Both the position numbers and the translations under genes were made by a program. The notes under the pieces are model-generated. The model had not been told where the DNA came from and made no database searches. It worked only from the letters and a program-made list of their open reading frames with translations. Shown here piece after piece: positions 42,928 to 53,227 of a stretch of 64,000 nucleotides of DNA (position 1 is its first letter; the number at the start of each line of letters is the position of its first letter). Source of the stretch: Devosia sp. (GTDB taxonomy: Bacteria > Pseudomonadota > Alphaproteobacteria > Rhizobiales > Devosiaceae); the NCBI RefSeq assembly GCF_028290435.1, contig NZ_JAQGJV010000015.1:62001-126000 (forward strand), given 5' to 3'.

Positions 42928-43898
42928 CGCCGCCCTCCCCGCTTGCCTGCCGCGCGCTCTGCGTCGCGCTGGCCATCGGCCTGATCCCTGAGCTGGCGCC
43001 CGGTGAGCGACAGGAAGACGCTCTCGAGCGTTGGTGGCTGGAAGCGGATTTCCGCCAGGCTATCGCGAAATTCGACGAGAAAGGCGTCGGCCACGGCGTC
43101 GTCATTGGCCGGCAGGGCAAGCGCATGACTGCCGAGGGGCTTGGCTTCGGGATAGCGTGCGAGGATCGCTTTGCCCGCCTCCGGGTCCTTTGGCAAAACA
43201 TGTAGCCAGCGCATGCCGTACTGGTCCTTGAGCTCGTCGGGCGAACCCTGAACGATAATCTTGCCGTGGTCGATGATGCAGACCATGTCGGCGCCCTCGA
43301 CTTCTTCGATGTAGTGCGTAGTGGTGAGGACGGTCAGTTCGCGCTCGCGGCGCAACTGGTCGAGATATTGCCAGATGCGCTGGCGGGTTTGCGCATCGAG
43401 GCCAACTGTCGGCTCGTCGAGAAACAGAATATCGGGCTCATGCAGCAGAGCCCGCGCGATTTCCAGACGCCGGCGCATGCCACCCGAAAAGCTGCGGACG
43501 ATCTGATCGCGCCAGTCCTCGAGTTCGACCAGTTCCAGCACCGCAGCGCTGCGGGCGCGCCGGTCTTTGGGAGCCATGCCATAAACCAGGCCGTGGAAAT
43601 CAAGGTTTTCCCAGGCGCTGAGCCGGTCATCGAGGCTGGAATCCTGGAAGACCACGCCGATGGACTGCCGGGCCCGCGTGGGTTGGGCGACAACATCGAC
43701 GCCGGCGACGCTGGCTTTGCCGCCATCGGGCCGGCGCAGCGTGCAAAGAATGTTGATCAGCGTGGTCTTGCCGGCCCCGTTGGGGCCCAGCAAGGCAATG
43801 CTGGTGCCGCGCGGAACTGTGAGGCTGACATTGTCCAGCGCCAACTTGCCGCCATAGGCGGCGCTGACCTGTTCTACCGAGATGGCGGCGACGGTCAT
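42924..43898 (-). CDS. ABC transporter ATP-binding protein, PQQ alcohol-dehydrogenase system
   Basis: A 324-residue ATPase: Walker A LLGPNGAGKT, Q-loop VVFQDSSLDDRL, signature FSGGMRRRLEIARALLHEP, Walker B ILFLDEPTVGLD and switch His in TTTHYIEE. This matches the DrrA/PQQ_ABC_ATP group that accompanies PQQ alcohol dehydrogenases. ATG 43898 is chosen; an upstream extension to 43976 is unlikely. First gene of the ATPase-permease-binding protein run. Confidence 0.87.
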   Translation of the reverse strand: MTVAAISVEQVSAAYGGKLALDNVSLTVPRGTSIALLGPNGAGKTTLINILCTLRRPDGGKASVAGVDVVAQPTRARQSIGVVFQDSSLDDRLSAWENLDFHGLVYGMAPKDRRARSAAVLELVELEDWRDQIVRSFSGGMRRRLEIARALLHEPDILFLDEPTVGLDAQTRQRIWQYLDQLRRERELTVLTTTHYIEEVEGADMVCIIDHGKIIVQGSPDELKDQYGMRWLHVLPKDPEAGKAILARYPEAKPLGSHALALPANDDAVADAFLVEFRDSLAEIRFQPPTLESVFLSLTGRQLRDQADGQRDAERAAGKRGGRR

Positions 43899-44020
43899 GA
43901 TAGTCACTTTCGGCTTGAGCCCTTGAACGCGACTTGGTTGCCCCATGCCGGAGCGATCGGCAAGGCAAACTTTCATGATCAGCCGCGCGACGAGGGTGCT
44001 CTTACTGCCTGCGCGGCGCC

Positions 44021-44770
44021 CTAATAGGTGGCGCGGCCGCCCGAAATGTCGAACACGGCGCCGGTGGTGAAGGAGTTTTCGGCCGATACCAACCAGGCAA
44101 TCATGGCGGTGATTTCCTCGACCAGCACGAAGCGGCCGCGCGGAATTTTGGCCAGCATGTAGTCGATATGTTGCTGGCTGACCTGCTCGAGAATCTTGGT
44201 CTTGGCGGCCGCCGGGGTGATGACGTTGACGGCGATATCGAGCGTGGCGGTTTCCTTGCCGAGGCTCTTGGTGAGCCCGATCAGGCCGGCCTTGGCGGCG
44301 CTATAGGCCGAGGCATTGGGATTGCCTTCCTTGCCCGCGATCGAGGCAATATTGACGATCCGCCCATAGCTGCGGGCAATCATGCGGCGCACCACGGCCT
44401 GATTGACGAGGAAAGCGCCGAACAGATTGACGTTGAGCACCTTGGCCCATTCGGCGACCGGATAATCGACCATGGGCATGGCGGGGCCGGAAATGCCGGC
44501 GCTGTGGACGAGAATGTCGAAGCTGTGGCCGGCGGCTTCCGCGGCTACTGCTGCGGCTTCAACGGCGGCGGGGTTGGTGATGTCGAGAGCCGCGATGGTT
44601 ACGTCGCCCTGGCCAGCGAGGCTGGCTTGGGCCTCCTGTAGAGCTGCCGGGTTGACGTCCCACAGCGTCACTGCGGCGCCCAGCGCGAGAAGCCGTTCGG
44701 CGGTGGCATAGCCGATGCCCTGCGCGCCGCCGGTGATGATCGCGGCACGACCGTTGAGGGACTTGGTCAT
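44021..44770 (-). CDS. Short-chain dehydrogenase/reductase
   Basis: A 249-residue classical SDR: cofactor motif TGGAQGIGYA near the N-terminus, LVHSAGIS, and the catalytic Ser with Tyr-Lys in YSAAK. C-terminal TGAVFDISGGRATY is typical. Its start overlaps the enolase-like stop (ATGA), tying it to the carbohydrate-type operon. It probably oxidises or reduces a sugar- or polyol-derived hydroxyl. It is the last gene of the operon 51275 to 44021; the long upstream extension of the frame is antisense noise. Confidence 0.88.
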   Translation of the reverse strand: MTKSLNGRAAIITGGAQGIGYATAERLLALGAAVTLWDVNPAALQEAQASLAGQGDVTIAALDITNPAAVEAAAVAAEAAGHSFDILVHSAGISGPAMPMVDYPVAEWAKVLNVNLFGAFLVNQAVVRRMIARSYGRIVNIASIAGKEGNPNASAYSAAKAGLIGLTKSLGKETATLDIAVNVITPAAAKTKILEQVSQQHIDYMLAKIPRGRFVLVEEITAMIAWLVSAENSFTTGAVFDISGGRATY

Positions 44771-46059
44771 GACTGTTTTCCCTTGGGGAGGCCGGACGTG
44801 CCGGCAAACTGGGCCTTCGAACCCAAGGCTTCTTCGATGCGGACGAGTTCGTTCCACTTGGCCATGCGCTCGGAGCGGGCAAACGAGCCGACCTTGAGCT
44901 GTTTGGCGTTCCAGCCGACGGCCAGGTGGGCGATGGCGACGTCCTCGGTTTCGCCAGAGCGGGCCGACACGATCGTGCCGAAGCCATGGCGTTGCGCGGC
45001 GTCGAGCGCCGCGCGGGTTTCGCTGACCGTACCGGCCTGGTTGACCTTGAGGAGGACGGCATTGACGGCCCCGTCGGCCGCCGCCTGCTCGACTTTGGCG
45101 GCATTGGTGACGAGATAATCGTCGCCGATGACCTGCACCCGATCGCCGATGGCCGCGGTGAATTTTTGCAGCCCCGCGCCGTCGTCCTCGGCCAGCGGGT
45201 CCTCGATCGAAACGATCGGGTAGCGGGCGCACCAATCCAGCATCAGGGCGCAGAGGCCGTCGCTGTCGAGTTCGCGCTTGTCGAGGCCCAGGCGATAGCG
45301 GCCATCGGCGCCGAATTCGGAGGCAGCGATATCGAGCGAAATAGCGACCTGGGTCTTGGGATCGTAGCCGGCGCGTTCGATGGCCTCGACCAGGGTATCG
45401 AGCGCCTGTTCATTGCTGTCGAAGGCGGGCCAATAGCCGCCTTCATCGGCCACGCCCTGCAGCAGGCCGCGCGCGGTCATGATCTTGCCCGCGGCGAGAT
45501 AGACCTCGGCGGTCATTTCTAGCGCTTCGTTGACCGAGGTGGCGCCGATGGGCATAACCATCAGGTCCTGGATATCGATGCGCCGTCCGGCATGGGCGCC
45601 GCCACCGAAAATCTGGATTTCGGGCATGGGCAGCGTCACCGGACTGCCCGCGGCAAGATATTGCCACAGGGGCTGGCGGGCGCTGGCGGCGGCGGCGTGC
45701 AAGGCGGCGAGCGAGACGGCAACCAGGGCGTTGCCGCCGAGGCGCGATTTCAGGACGGTGCCATCCAGTTCGATCAGCAAGGCATCGAGCCCGGCCTGGT
45801 CGCGGGCATCGCGGCCCAGGAGAGCCGGGGCGATTTCGCGCGCGATGCCGGCCAGCGCCTGGGCGACGCCGAAGCCTCCGAGAAGCGTGCCGCCATCGCG
45901 CAGGTCGAGGGCTTCGCGCGATCCCCGCGAGGCGCCGGCGGGCGCGAGGCCGCGGCCGACGCTACCATCGGCAAGTTCGATTTCGGCCTCGATGGTGGGC
46001 CTGCCGCGCGAGTCCCAGATACGGCGCGCGCGGACGGCGCGGATGGAGCTATCAGTCAT
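44767..46059 (-). CDS. Enolase paralogue with altered active site
   Basis: A 430-residue enolase-fold protein clearly derived from enolase: RRIWDSRGRPTIEAE, ADEGGYWPAF (E206), SLDIAASEF (D243), SIEDPLAEDD (E286), IGDDYLVTN (D313), LLKVNQAGT (K338) and QLKVGSF (K389). But the catalytic His loop SHRSGETED reads SARSGETED (A366), and QEFM reads QDLM (D165). Metal and Lys residues are intact. So it probably handles another phosphorylated acid, not 2-phosphoglycerate. It overlaps both neighbours in the operon. A housekeeping enolase is expected elsewhere. Confidence 0.85.
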   Translation of the reverse strand: MTDSSIRAVRARRIWDSRGRPTIEAEIELADGSVGRGLAPAGASRGSREALDLRDGGTLLGGFGVAQALAGIAREIAPALLGRDARDQAGLDALLIELDGTVLKSRLGGNALVAVSLAALHAAAASARQPLWQYLAAGSPVTLPMPEIQIFGGGAHAGRRIDIQDLMVMPIGATSVNEALEMTAEVYLAAGKIMTARGLLQGVADEGGYWPAFDSNEQALDTLVEAIERAGYDPKTQVAISLDIAASEFGADGRYRLGLDKRELDSDGLCALMLDWCARYPIVSIEDPLAEDDGAGLQKFTAAIGDRVQVIGDDYLVTNAAKVEQAAADGAVNAVLLKVNQAGTVSETRAALDAAQRHGFGTIVSARSGETEDVAIAHLAVGWNAKQLKVGSFARSERMAKWNELVRIEEALGSKAQFAGTSGLPKGKQS

Positions 46060-47047
46060 TGCGGGTCATCCAGTGCATGCGAATGGGGTCCAGCCGATCG
46101 GGCGGATTGAGGAGGAAATGGCGGGCCGACTGGCGCACCCAGGTCTTGTCGGTGTCCTCGACCAGATATTCGACCGGGGATTTGCCATCAATGCGCGCCA
46201 GCAACAGGCCGGCCAGCAAACGGGCGCTGCGCCGTTCCAGGCCTGCCCGATCCTCCCAATCGACTTCGGCCAGATAGGCGGCGGCGATGGCGTCGAAGGC
46301 GGCAAGGTAAGGCGCCGGGTTGTCGCGCTTGAGCGTGGCCTTGAGCAGCATGTGATTAAGCAGGAATGCCAGGTCGAACGCCGGGTCACCAAAGCAGGCG
46401 CATTCGGCATCCAGCAAGACCGGACCGTGGGCGGCGATCAGGATATTCTTGGGACTGACATCGCCATGCATCAGCACCAGCTTGGTGCGGGCCGTGGTTT
46501 CGGCGAGGTCGATCAGTGCGGGGGCGAGATCGGCATGCACGCGGGCGGTGGCGCGCAGGTAGGGATCGAGGCGCAGCGCGTCGAACAGCACGTCATTGGC
46601 GAAGCGCGCGGGCAGCCCTGGCTCGGTGCTTGAACGGCGATGAATGACGCCCAAAGCCGTGCCCACGAGGGCGGCGAAAGCGGTATCGACTTGGCCGGCC
46701 AGCAGATGCTGTTTCCACACCGGGTGGTCTTCCGGCGCCAGGTAATCCATGGCGAACAGGCCGGCCTCCCGGTCTTCGCCGAGCAAGGCCGGCACCAGGT
46801 TTGGCAGCCAGCCATAGACGAGACGCAGCCATTCGGCCTCGGCGGCATTGCGCTCGACCGGGGCCTCCCAGACGGCGGCGACCTTGAGTTGCGGCAGGGC
46901 GCGCTTGACGCAGAAGCGACGCGCGGACGTTTCCACCAATTGGATATCGGACGATACCCCGCCGGTCAGCGGCGTCAGCGTGACGGTCTCGCCGGGTTGG
47001 GCAAGATGCAGCCGCGTGAGTGCGGCGATGATGGATTGGTCGCTCAT
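46052..47047 (-). CDS. APH/choline kinase-family phosphotransferase
   Basis: A 331-residue kinase of the aminoglycoside phosphotransferase/choline kinase fold: catalytic loop LMHGDVSPKNILI and metal-binding LLDAECACFGDPAFDLAF. The GHMK-like N-lobe begins VTLTPLTGGVSSDIQLV. Members phosphorylate small alcohols or sugars such as choline, fructosamine or methylthioribose. It overlaps the enolase-like gene by eight bases and follows an ABC importer, so it probably phosphorylates the imported compound. The substrate cannot be told from sequence. Confidence 0.82.
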   Translation of the reverse strand: MSDQSIIAALTRLHLAQPGETVTLTPLTGGVSSDIQLVETSARRFCVKRALPQLKVAAVWEAPVERNAAEAEWLRLVYGWLPNLVPALLGEDREAGLFAMDYLAPEDHPVWKQHLLAGQVDTAFAALVGTALGVIHRRSSTEPGLPARFANDVLFDALRLDPYLRATARVHADLAPALIDLAETTARTKLVLMHGDVSPKNILIAAHGPVLLDAECACFGDPAFDLAFLLNHMLLKATLKRDNPAPYLAAFDAIAAAYLAEVDWEDRAGLERRSARLLAGLLLARIDGKSPVEYLVEDTDKTWVRQSARHFLLNPPDRLDPIRMHWMTRND

Positions 47048-47065
47048 TCGGGTCCCCCGCTGGCT

Positions 47066-48168
<1,103 letters not shown>

Positions 48169-48172
<4 letters not shown>

Positions 48173-49035
48173 TTGACGGCACCCATGGTCATGCCGGCGA
48201 TCATCTTTTCGGAGAGGAGCGCATAGGCGATTATGGTCGGGATGATGACGATGGTGACCCCGGCAAACATGCCCGGCCAATCGCCCGTATATTGCATGGC
48301 GTTCTGCAGCGAATAGAGCCCGAGCGGCAGCGTCCGGTTTTGCGGACTGTTCAGGATCACCAGGGAGAGCTGATATTCGTTCCACAGCCAAATCAAGTTG
48401 AGGATCAGCGCCGTCAGCACGCCCGGCATGGCGAGCGGCAGCATGACATGCCAGAACACCTGGAAATCATTGCAGCCTTCGAGCACCGCCGCGGCCTCCA
48501 GCTCGGAGGGCAGCGAGGCGAAAAAGCCGGTCAGCAGGTAGATCGTCACCGGGATGGAGATGGCGATGAAGACGAGGCTCAACCCAGTCAGGCTGTCGCT
48601 GAGACGCAGATAGGACAGAATGCCGAAAATGGGGATGAACAGCATGGGGATGGGGATGCCCATGCCGATGACGAAGAGGTTGGTCAGCGTCTCGCGGCCA
48701 CGAAAACGGGCGCGGGCGAGCACATAGGCGGCTGGGGTGGAGACCAGCAGGATGGCGAAGACCGAGACGCCGACAACCAGCAGCGAATTGATGAAATATT
48801 CGCCCAGCCGGCCCACGGTCCAGGCGGTGGCGAAATTGCTCCAGACCCATTCCTGCGGCAGGTTCCAGCCTGAGCGCAGCACTTCACGCTTGGTCTTGAG
48901 CGCGCTCATCACGACATACAAAATGGCGGCGAGGGTAAAGGCGGTCCAGGCCCAGACCAGGATATAGGCGGGAAGCCGGCGCACCCAGCCGGGCAAACGG
49001 GGTTGGCGGCGGGCCGCGACAGTGGTGTCGGTCAT
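48169..49035 (-). CDS. ABC sugar permease (MalG-like)
   Basis: A 288-residue membrane protein with six helices and the EAA loop LEAAAVLEGCNDFQVFWHVMLPL, which contacts the ATPase. It belongs to the MalG/UgpE group of carbohydrate importers. It lies two bases after the partner permease gene and overlaps the ATPase gene, one transcription unit. Confidence 0.93.
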
Positions 49036-49037
49036 GC

Positions 49038-49922
49038 CTAGAACTCCAGCTGTTCGCGGCGCAACAGGCGGCGCATGACGACGATGAGCACGAAGGTCAG
49101 CACCAGCATCACGACGCCGATCGCGGTGGCGTAGCCGAGCTGGTAGATCGGGTCACGCTGCCCGAAGCCCATGATGTAGAGGTAGATGCCCAGCGTGTAG
49201 AGTTGCTGGGGCACCTGCAGGAAGCCGAAGGCATAGGGAAATTCGAACATCTTGATGGCGTTGATCATCCAGATGACGAAGGAGATGGTCATCACGTCCC
49301 ACAGCATGGGCACGGTGATGAACCAGAATTTCTGCCACAGCGACGCGCCTTCAAGATCGGCCGCCTCATAGGTATCGGTGGGGATTTTGTCGACGCCGGC
49401 CATCAGCAGGATCAGGAAGAAGCCGGTGAACACCCAGACCAAAGCCGCCAGCATGGCCCAGAAGATATTGTTGGGCGAGGTCCACAGCGTCTTGGCCATG
49501 CTGTCGAGCCCAATGGTCGACAGCGTCGTGTTGATGAGGCCGGAGCGCGGATTGTAGATATAGGCCCACATGCCGGCCAGCGCGACCACCGACACCACAT
49601 TGGGCAGGAAGAACACCAGGCGGAAGAACTTCTTGCCCCAGATGCCCGAGGTGATCAGCACGGTATAGAGGAAGGCCAGCCCGAAAACGAAGAAGCCGCC
49701 GACGAAGAGGATTGCCAAGGTGTTGCGCAGGCTGAGCCAGAACACAGTGTCGTTGAACAGCCGTACATAATTGTTGAGGCCGACAAAGGTCATGTCCTGG
49801 CCGAAGCCGGACCAGTTGAACAGCGAGAAATAGAAGGTCGACAGGGTCGGCAGCAGGAACAGCCCGCCATAGAGCAGGCTCGCCGGGGCGAGAAACAGCA
49901 CAATCAGCCGTTTGCGTATCAC
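49038..49922 (-). CDS. ABC sugar permease (MalF/UgpA-like)
   Basis: A 294-residue membrane protein with six helices and the EAA loop YEAADLEGASLWQKFWFITVPML. MalF/UgpA group; forms the translocation pore with the MalG-like protein. N-terminus FLAPASLLYGGLFLLPTLSTFY is the first helix. In the operon after the binding protein gene. Confidence 0.93.
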   Translation of the reverse strand: MIRKRLIVLFLAPASLLYGGLFLLPTLSTFYFSLFNWSGFGQDMTFVGLNNYVRLFNDTVFWLSLRNTLAILFVGGFFVFGLAFLYTVLITSGIWGKKFFRLVFFLPNVVSVVALAGMWAYIYNPRSGLINTTLSTIGLDSMAKTLWTSPNNIFWAMLAALVWVFTGFFLILLMAGVDKIPTDTYEAADLEGASLWQKFWFITVPMLWDVMTISFVIWMINAIKMFEFPYAFGFLQVPQQLYTLGIYLYIMGFGQRDPIYQLGYATAIGVVMLVLTFVLIVVMRRLLRREQLEF

Positions 49923-49985
49923 GACAGTCCCCGCAGGCTCGATGATGAATGAGGGACGCGCCGCCGGGGCGGCGCGCCATTGGCT

Positions 49986-51275
49986 TTAGCGGTTGGCCCA
50001 GAATTCCTTGGTCCGGGATACCATCTGCTCGATGTAGTCCTCCGGCGTGATCAGGCCGAGGAAGGCCTGGTTGTGCAGGGCCTCGTAGACATTGGTGGAA
50101 TAGTCCGGGTAGAGCGCCTTGATGCCGTGGTTTTCCGGCAGGATCAAGCTGGCCTCGTCGAGCGACTGGCGGGCGGTTGCCACTTCGGGTGCCCAGGCGA
50201 CGCTCTTGTTGGCGACGCCGATCTTGGCCTCGTCGGCAAAGCGCTGCTGCGAGGGCGCAGAGACCACGAACTTGATGAAGTCGCGCGCTTCCGCCTCATG
50301 CTTGGTGCCCTTGAGCACGCCGAAACTGAAGGCATTGACCTCGACATGATTGATGTCGCCCAGCCCGCCCTTGACGGCGGGGAAGCGCATGGCACCCCAT
50401 TCAAAGCCCTCCTCGACCGTATCGGCAAGCTCGACGGGCAGCCAGGAGCCGACGAGTTCAGCCGCGGTTTCGCCGAAGGCGACGGTCTGCTGGGCCGCGG
50501 GCCACTGGTAGCCGCGGCTTTCCTCGGGCACGAGGCCACGAGTCCAGAGGTCGAGTTCCATGTCGAGCGCCTTGCGGACGGCGGGATCGCGCCAGGTTTC
50601 CCCGGTCTTGTCCTCGACGGCCTTGAGCAGGAAGTCGGGACCGGCGATGCGTTCGAGCAGGTAGTTGAACCATTTGACGTTGTAGAAAGCGATATCGCTT
50701 TCGATGGCGATGGCATTGACGCCGGTGGCCTTGACCTTTTCCAGCGCCGCGACGAAGTCGTCCCAGTCTTCCGGCGCGCTCGTCACGCCCGCATCGCGGA
50801 ACAGCTTGGCGTTGTAGAGGATGTTGTAGGCGTAAAGCATGTAGGGGATCTGGTAGGAGACGCCGTCGTTGGCGCTCATATCGATCAGGGTCGGATAGAA
50901 CAGGTCGGCAAAAGGGCCTGTGCCATCGGGCGAAGCGCCGGCGAGATCGTCGGTCCAGGGCAGGAGTTCACCGGCGCCGGCGAGGCCGCCCTTGAGCCCG
51001 TCCATGTCGGCATCCATGATGTCGATGGGGGTGCCGCTGGCCAGTGCGTTTCGCACGGTGGTCTGGTTCTGGCGGCCATTCCACACCGCCTCGATGGTGA
51101 CGCCGGGATGGGCGGCCTCGTAATCGGCGATCAGCGACTTGACCACGTTGGCGCCCGGCTCGGGCTCGTTCCACAGCGACCAATAGACCAGCTTGACCTG
51201 ATCCTGGGCCAGCGCACCAAAAGACAGCGCGCTCAGCGCCGTTCCCAGACCGAAGGCAAAAACCGTCTTACGCAT
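49986..51275 (-). CDS. Extracellular solute-binding protein, family 1
   Basis: A 429-residue periplasmic binding protein: signal peptide (GLGTALSALSFGALAQ), then VKLVYWSLWNEPEPGANVV and YEAAHPGVTIEAVWNG as in family 1 sugar-binding proteins, and LYNAKLFRDAGV, the typical hinge segment. It captures the carbohydrate-type ligand for the MalF/G-UgpC importer. First gene of the operon; its control region (51276-51395) has two copies of a CGTAGTTTTGCAA site. Confidence 0.92.
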   Translation of the reverse strand: MRKTVFAFGLGTALSALSFGALAQDQVKLVYWSLWNEPEPGANVVKSLIADYEAAHPGVTIEAVWNGRQNQTTVRNALASGTPIDIMDADMDGLKGGLAGAGELLPWTDDLAGASPDGTGPFADLFYPTLIDMSANDGVSYQIPYMLYAYNILYNAKLFRDAGVTSAPEDWDDFVAALEKVKATGVNAIAIESDIAFYNVKWFNYLLERIAGPDFLLKAVEDKTGETWRDPAVRKALDMELDLWTRGLVPEESRGYQWPAAQQTVAFGETAAELVGSWLPVELADTVEEGFEWGAMRFPAVKGGLGDINHVEVNAFSFGVLKGTKHEAEARDFIKFVVSAPSQQRFADEAKIGVANKSVAWAPEVATARQSLDEASLILPENHGIKALYPDYSTNVYEALHNQAFLGLITPEDYIEQMVSRTKEFWANR

Positions 51276-51330
51276 GCAAGTCCCCCTGAGGCGCCAGACC
51301 GCGCCGATGGGGAAAGCCTAACCACGCATC

Positions 51331-51375
51331 CGTAGTTTTGCAACGCATAAAAAGTGAGAATGCGTAGTTTTGCAA
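51331..51375. promoter_or_regulatory. Two direct CGTAGTTTTGCAA sites (putative RpiR operators)
   Basis: CGTAGTTTTGCAA occurs at 51331-51343 and again at 51363-51375, exactly 32 bases apart (about three helical turns), between the regulator gene and the binding-protein gene. Related sites occur at 53132 and 53161. The layout fits cooperative repressor binding. Confidence 0.65.
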
Positions 51376-51395
51376 TTAGGCCCATACGGAGTGGC

Positions 51396-52289
51396 TCAGT
51401 CGCCGATGGGCTGGTACTTCATGGTGCCGTGCATGCTGCTAAGCGTCTGGCGGATGGATTTCAGGTTCTGGAACGACTGCGGCCCCAGTTCCACCGCCAC
51501 GGCCGCGGCCATACAATCGAGCAGATAGAGCTGGGCGTAGCGGGTGGGGCTGGGCAGGTTGAAATACATCTCGTCGTTGAAGATGTTCACCGCCAGCGTG
51601 ATATCGGCGACATTGGAGAGCCCGCTGCCCGAGGGGGTCACTGCGATGACCGTGGCGCCGCGCCCCTTGGCGATCTGGGCGCTTTCGATCAGCGCCTCGG
51701 GCTTACCGGTGGCGGAAAAGCACAGCAGCACATCGTCGGCTTGCATGATGGAAACGGCCATGCGCTGCTTATAATAATCGGCGCTGGCCTGCGCGGCGAG
51801 GCCGAGCCGGAACAGGCGGTTTTCCGCCTCCTGAGCGAGGATGGCGGAGGCGCCGCCCACCCCATAGCACAGCACGCGGCGCGCCTTGGCCACGGCCCGC
51901 GCGGCGCGTTCGAGGGCATTGCCATCGAGCATGGCCATGGCTTCGCTCATGGTGCGGGTGGCCGCCTCGAACATGTGCTCGGCGATCGAAGAGGGCTGCG
52001 AGTTCTGCACCACCGCCTCGGGGGACAGGAACATGCGCGTCACGATCAGGTCTTCGGCCAGTTGCAGCTTGAATTCGGAATAGCCCGAACAGCCCAGCTT
52101 GCGCGCCAACCGGATCACGGTGGGCTCGCTGACACCGGCCTTTTCGGCCAGCACCTTGATCGAGGAGCGGCTGACCCATTCGGGATCGCCGAGGATGGCC
52201 TGCGCCACCTGCAGTTCGGCGCTGTGCAGGGTCTGGGTGGCCAATTGCAGCCGGTCGAGCAGGTCCGGGCGGCGCTCGCGCGCAGGCAT
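51396..52289 (-). CDS. RpiR/MurR family transcriptional regulator
   Basis: A 297-residue regulator with an N-terminal helix-turn-helix (SSIKVLAEKAGVSEPTVIRLARKLGCSGYSEFKLQLAEDL) and a C-terminal SIS sugar-phosphate-binding domain (ARRVLCYGVGGASAILAQEAENRLF; CFSATGKPEALI). Such proteins sense a phosphosugar and control catabolic genes. ATG 52289 gives the usual length. It sits between the importer operon and the SDR gene, so it is the natural regulator of both sides. Confidence 0.92.
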   Translation of the reverse strand: MPARERRPDLLDRLQLATQTLHSAELQVAQAILGDPEWVSRSSIKVLAEKAGVSEPTVIRLARKLGCSGYSEFKLQLAEDLIVTRMFLSPEAVVQNSQPSSIAEHMFEAATRTMSEAMAMLDGNALERAARAVAKARRVLCYGVGGASAILAQEAENRLFRLGLAAQASADYYKQRMAVSIMQADDVLLCFSATGKPEALIESAQIAKGRGATVIAVTPSGSGLSNVADITLAVNIFNDEMYFNLPSPTRYAQLYLLDCMAAAVAVELGPQSFQNLKSIRQTLSSMHGTMKYQPIGD

Positions 52290-52333
52290 GGCGGGCGAAA
52301 CCGGCTCGGGGGTCTTGGTGCGTTTGGCGATGA

Positions 52334-53104
52334 TTAGAACTCCACCCCGCAAAACTCGCCTGCCACGAGGCCAATGCCTGCGGTCAGACCGCCATCGATG
52401 GGAATGATGGCGCCGTTGATCATCCGCGACGGCCCGCAGGCCAGGAACCAGGCCAGTTCCGCGATATCTGCCGGAGCACAAACGTCGCGCAGCGAATAGT
52501 ATTTCTTCACATTATCAAGGATTGCCGGGTCGGCGGCAAGCCGCTCGTCCCAGGCCTTGGTGCGCACCGTGCCCGGCATAATGGCATTGACGCGAATGCC
52601 GAACGGGCCAAGCTCGGTGGCGGCGAATTTGGTGAGTTGGATCAATCCGGCCTTGGCGGCGCTATAGCCGGGATAGCCATACATGGCGACGCCGTTGACC
52701 GAGGTGATGTTGATGACGGTGCCGCCGCCAGCGGCGATCATGGCTGGCCGCACCGCCTGAAGGCAACGGAAAGCGCCGGAGAGGTTGACCTCGATATCGC
52801 GCCCCCAATCGACCTCACGGGTTTCGGCCAGCCGCGGTTGGGTGACGGCGCCGACGCAGTTGATCAGCACCTGCACGCTCTCGCCGCCCGCCATAGTCTG
52901 CGCAAAAGCGCGATCGACCGAGGCGGGGTCGGTGACATCCACCGGTATCGAGCGATATCGCTCGGCGAACCGTGCGTCATTATCCGCCAGCCGCCGCGCA
53001 TCGAAGTCCCAGCCGATGACGCTTTGGCCGCGCGCCAGGAACAGTTCGGTCAGCGCCCGGCCGATATCGCCGGCGGCGCCTGTGATTACGACGCGGTCAG
53101 CCAT
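52334..53104 (-). CDS. Short-chain dehydrogenase/reductase
   Basis: A 256-residue SDR: TGAAGDIGRA cofactor motif, NCVGAVTQ, and catalytic YSAAK. The C-terminus GAIIPIDGGLTAG is typical. ATG 53104 is preferred over ATGs at 53110 and 53125 since GGAG lies six bases before it. It is divergent from the mandelate-racemase-type gene and lies upstream of the regulator gene; a shared control region carries regulator-like palindromes. Confidence 0.9.
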   Translation of the reverse strand: MADRVVITGAAGDIGRALTELFLARGQSVIGWDFDARRLADNDARFAERYRSIPVDVTDPASVDRAFAQTMAGGESVQVLINCVGAVTQPRLAETREVDWGRDIEVNLSGAFRCLQAVRPAMIAAGGGTVINITSVNGVAMYGYPGYSAAKAGLIQLTKFAATELGPFGIRVNAIMPGTVRTKAWDERLAADPAILDNVKKYYSLRDVCAPADIAELAWFLACGPSRMINGAIIPIDGGLTAGIGLVAGEFCGVEF

Positions 53105-53131
53105 GGTCATCTCCGTGTTGGTCACTGGAGT

Positions 53132-53173
53132 GTAGTTTAACTACGCCAAATCCGAAATGCCGTAATTTTGCGA
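53132..53173. promoter_or_regulatory. Divergent control region with GTAGTTTAACTAC palindrome
   Basis: GTAGTT-T-AACTAC (53132-53144) is a perfect palindrome, and CGTAATTTTGCGA (53161-53173) matches the sites at 51331 and 51363. They lie between the divergent SDR and racemase-type genes. RpiR-family operators are palindromic TGTAGT/ACTACA-like, so this is a plausible operator pair for both directions. Confidence 0.65.
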
Positions 53174-53227
53174 TTGTAAAGTTTTCGCGCCGGTCCTATC
53201 ACGAGGTGCCATTCCGAGGTTCGTCAG

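Noticed and set aside
44771-45235. N-terminal extension of the SDR frame
   Set aside because: It overlaps the enolase-like gene in another frame and is Arg/Pro-rich; the SDR starts at the ATGA overlap.
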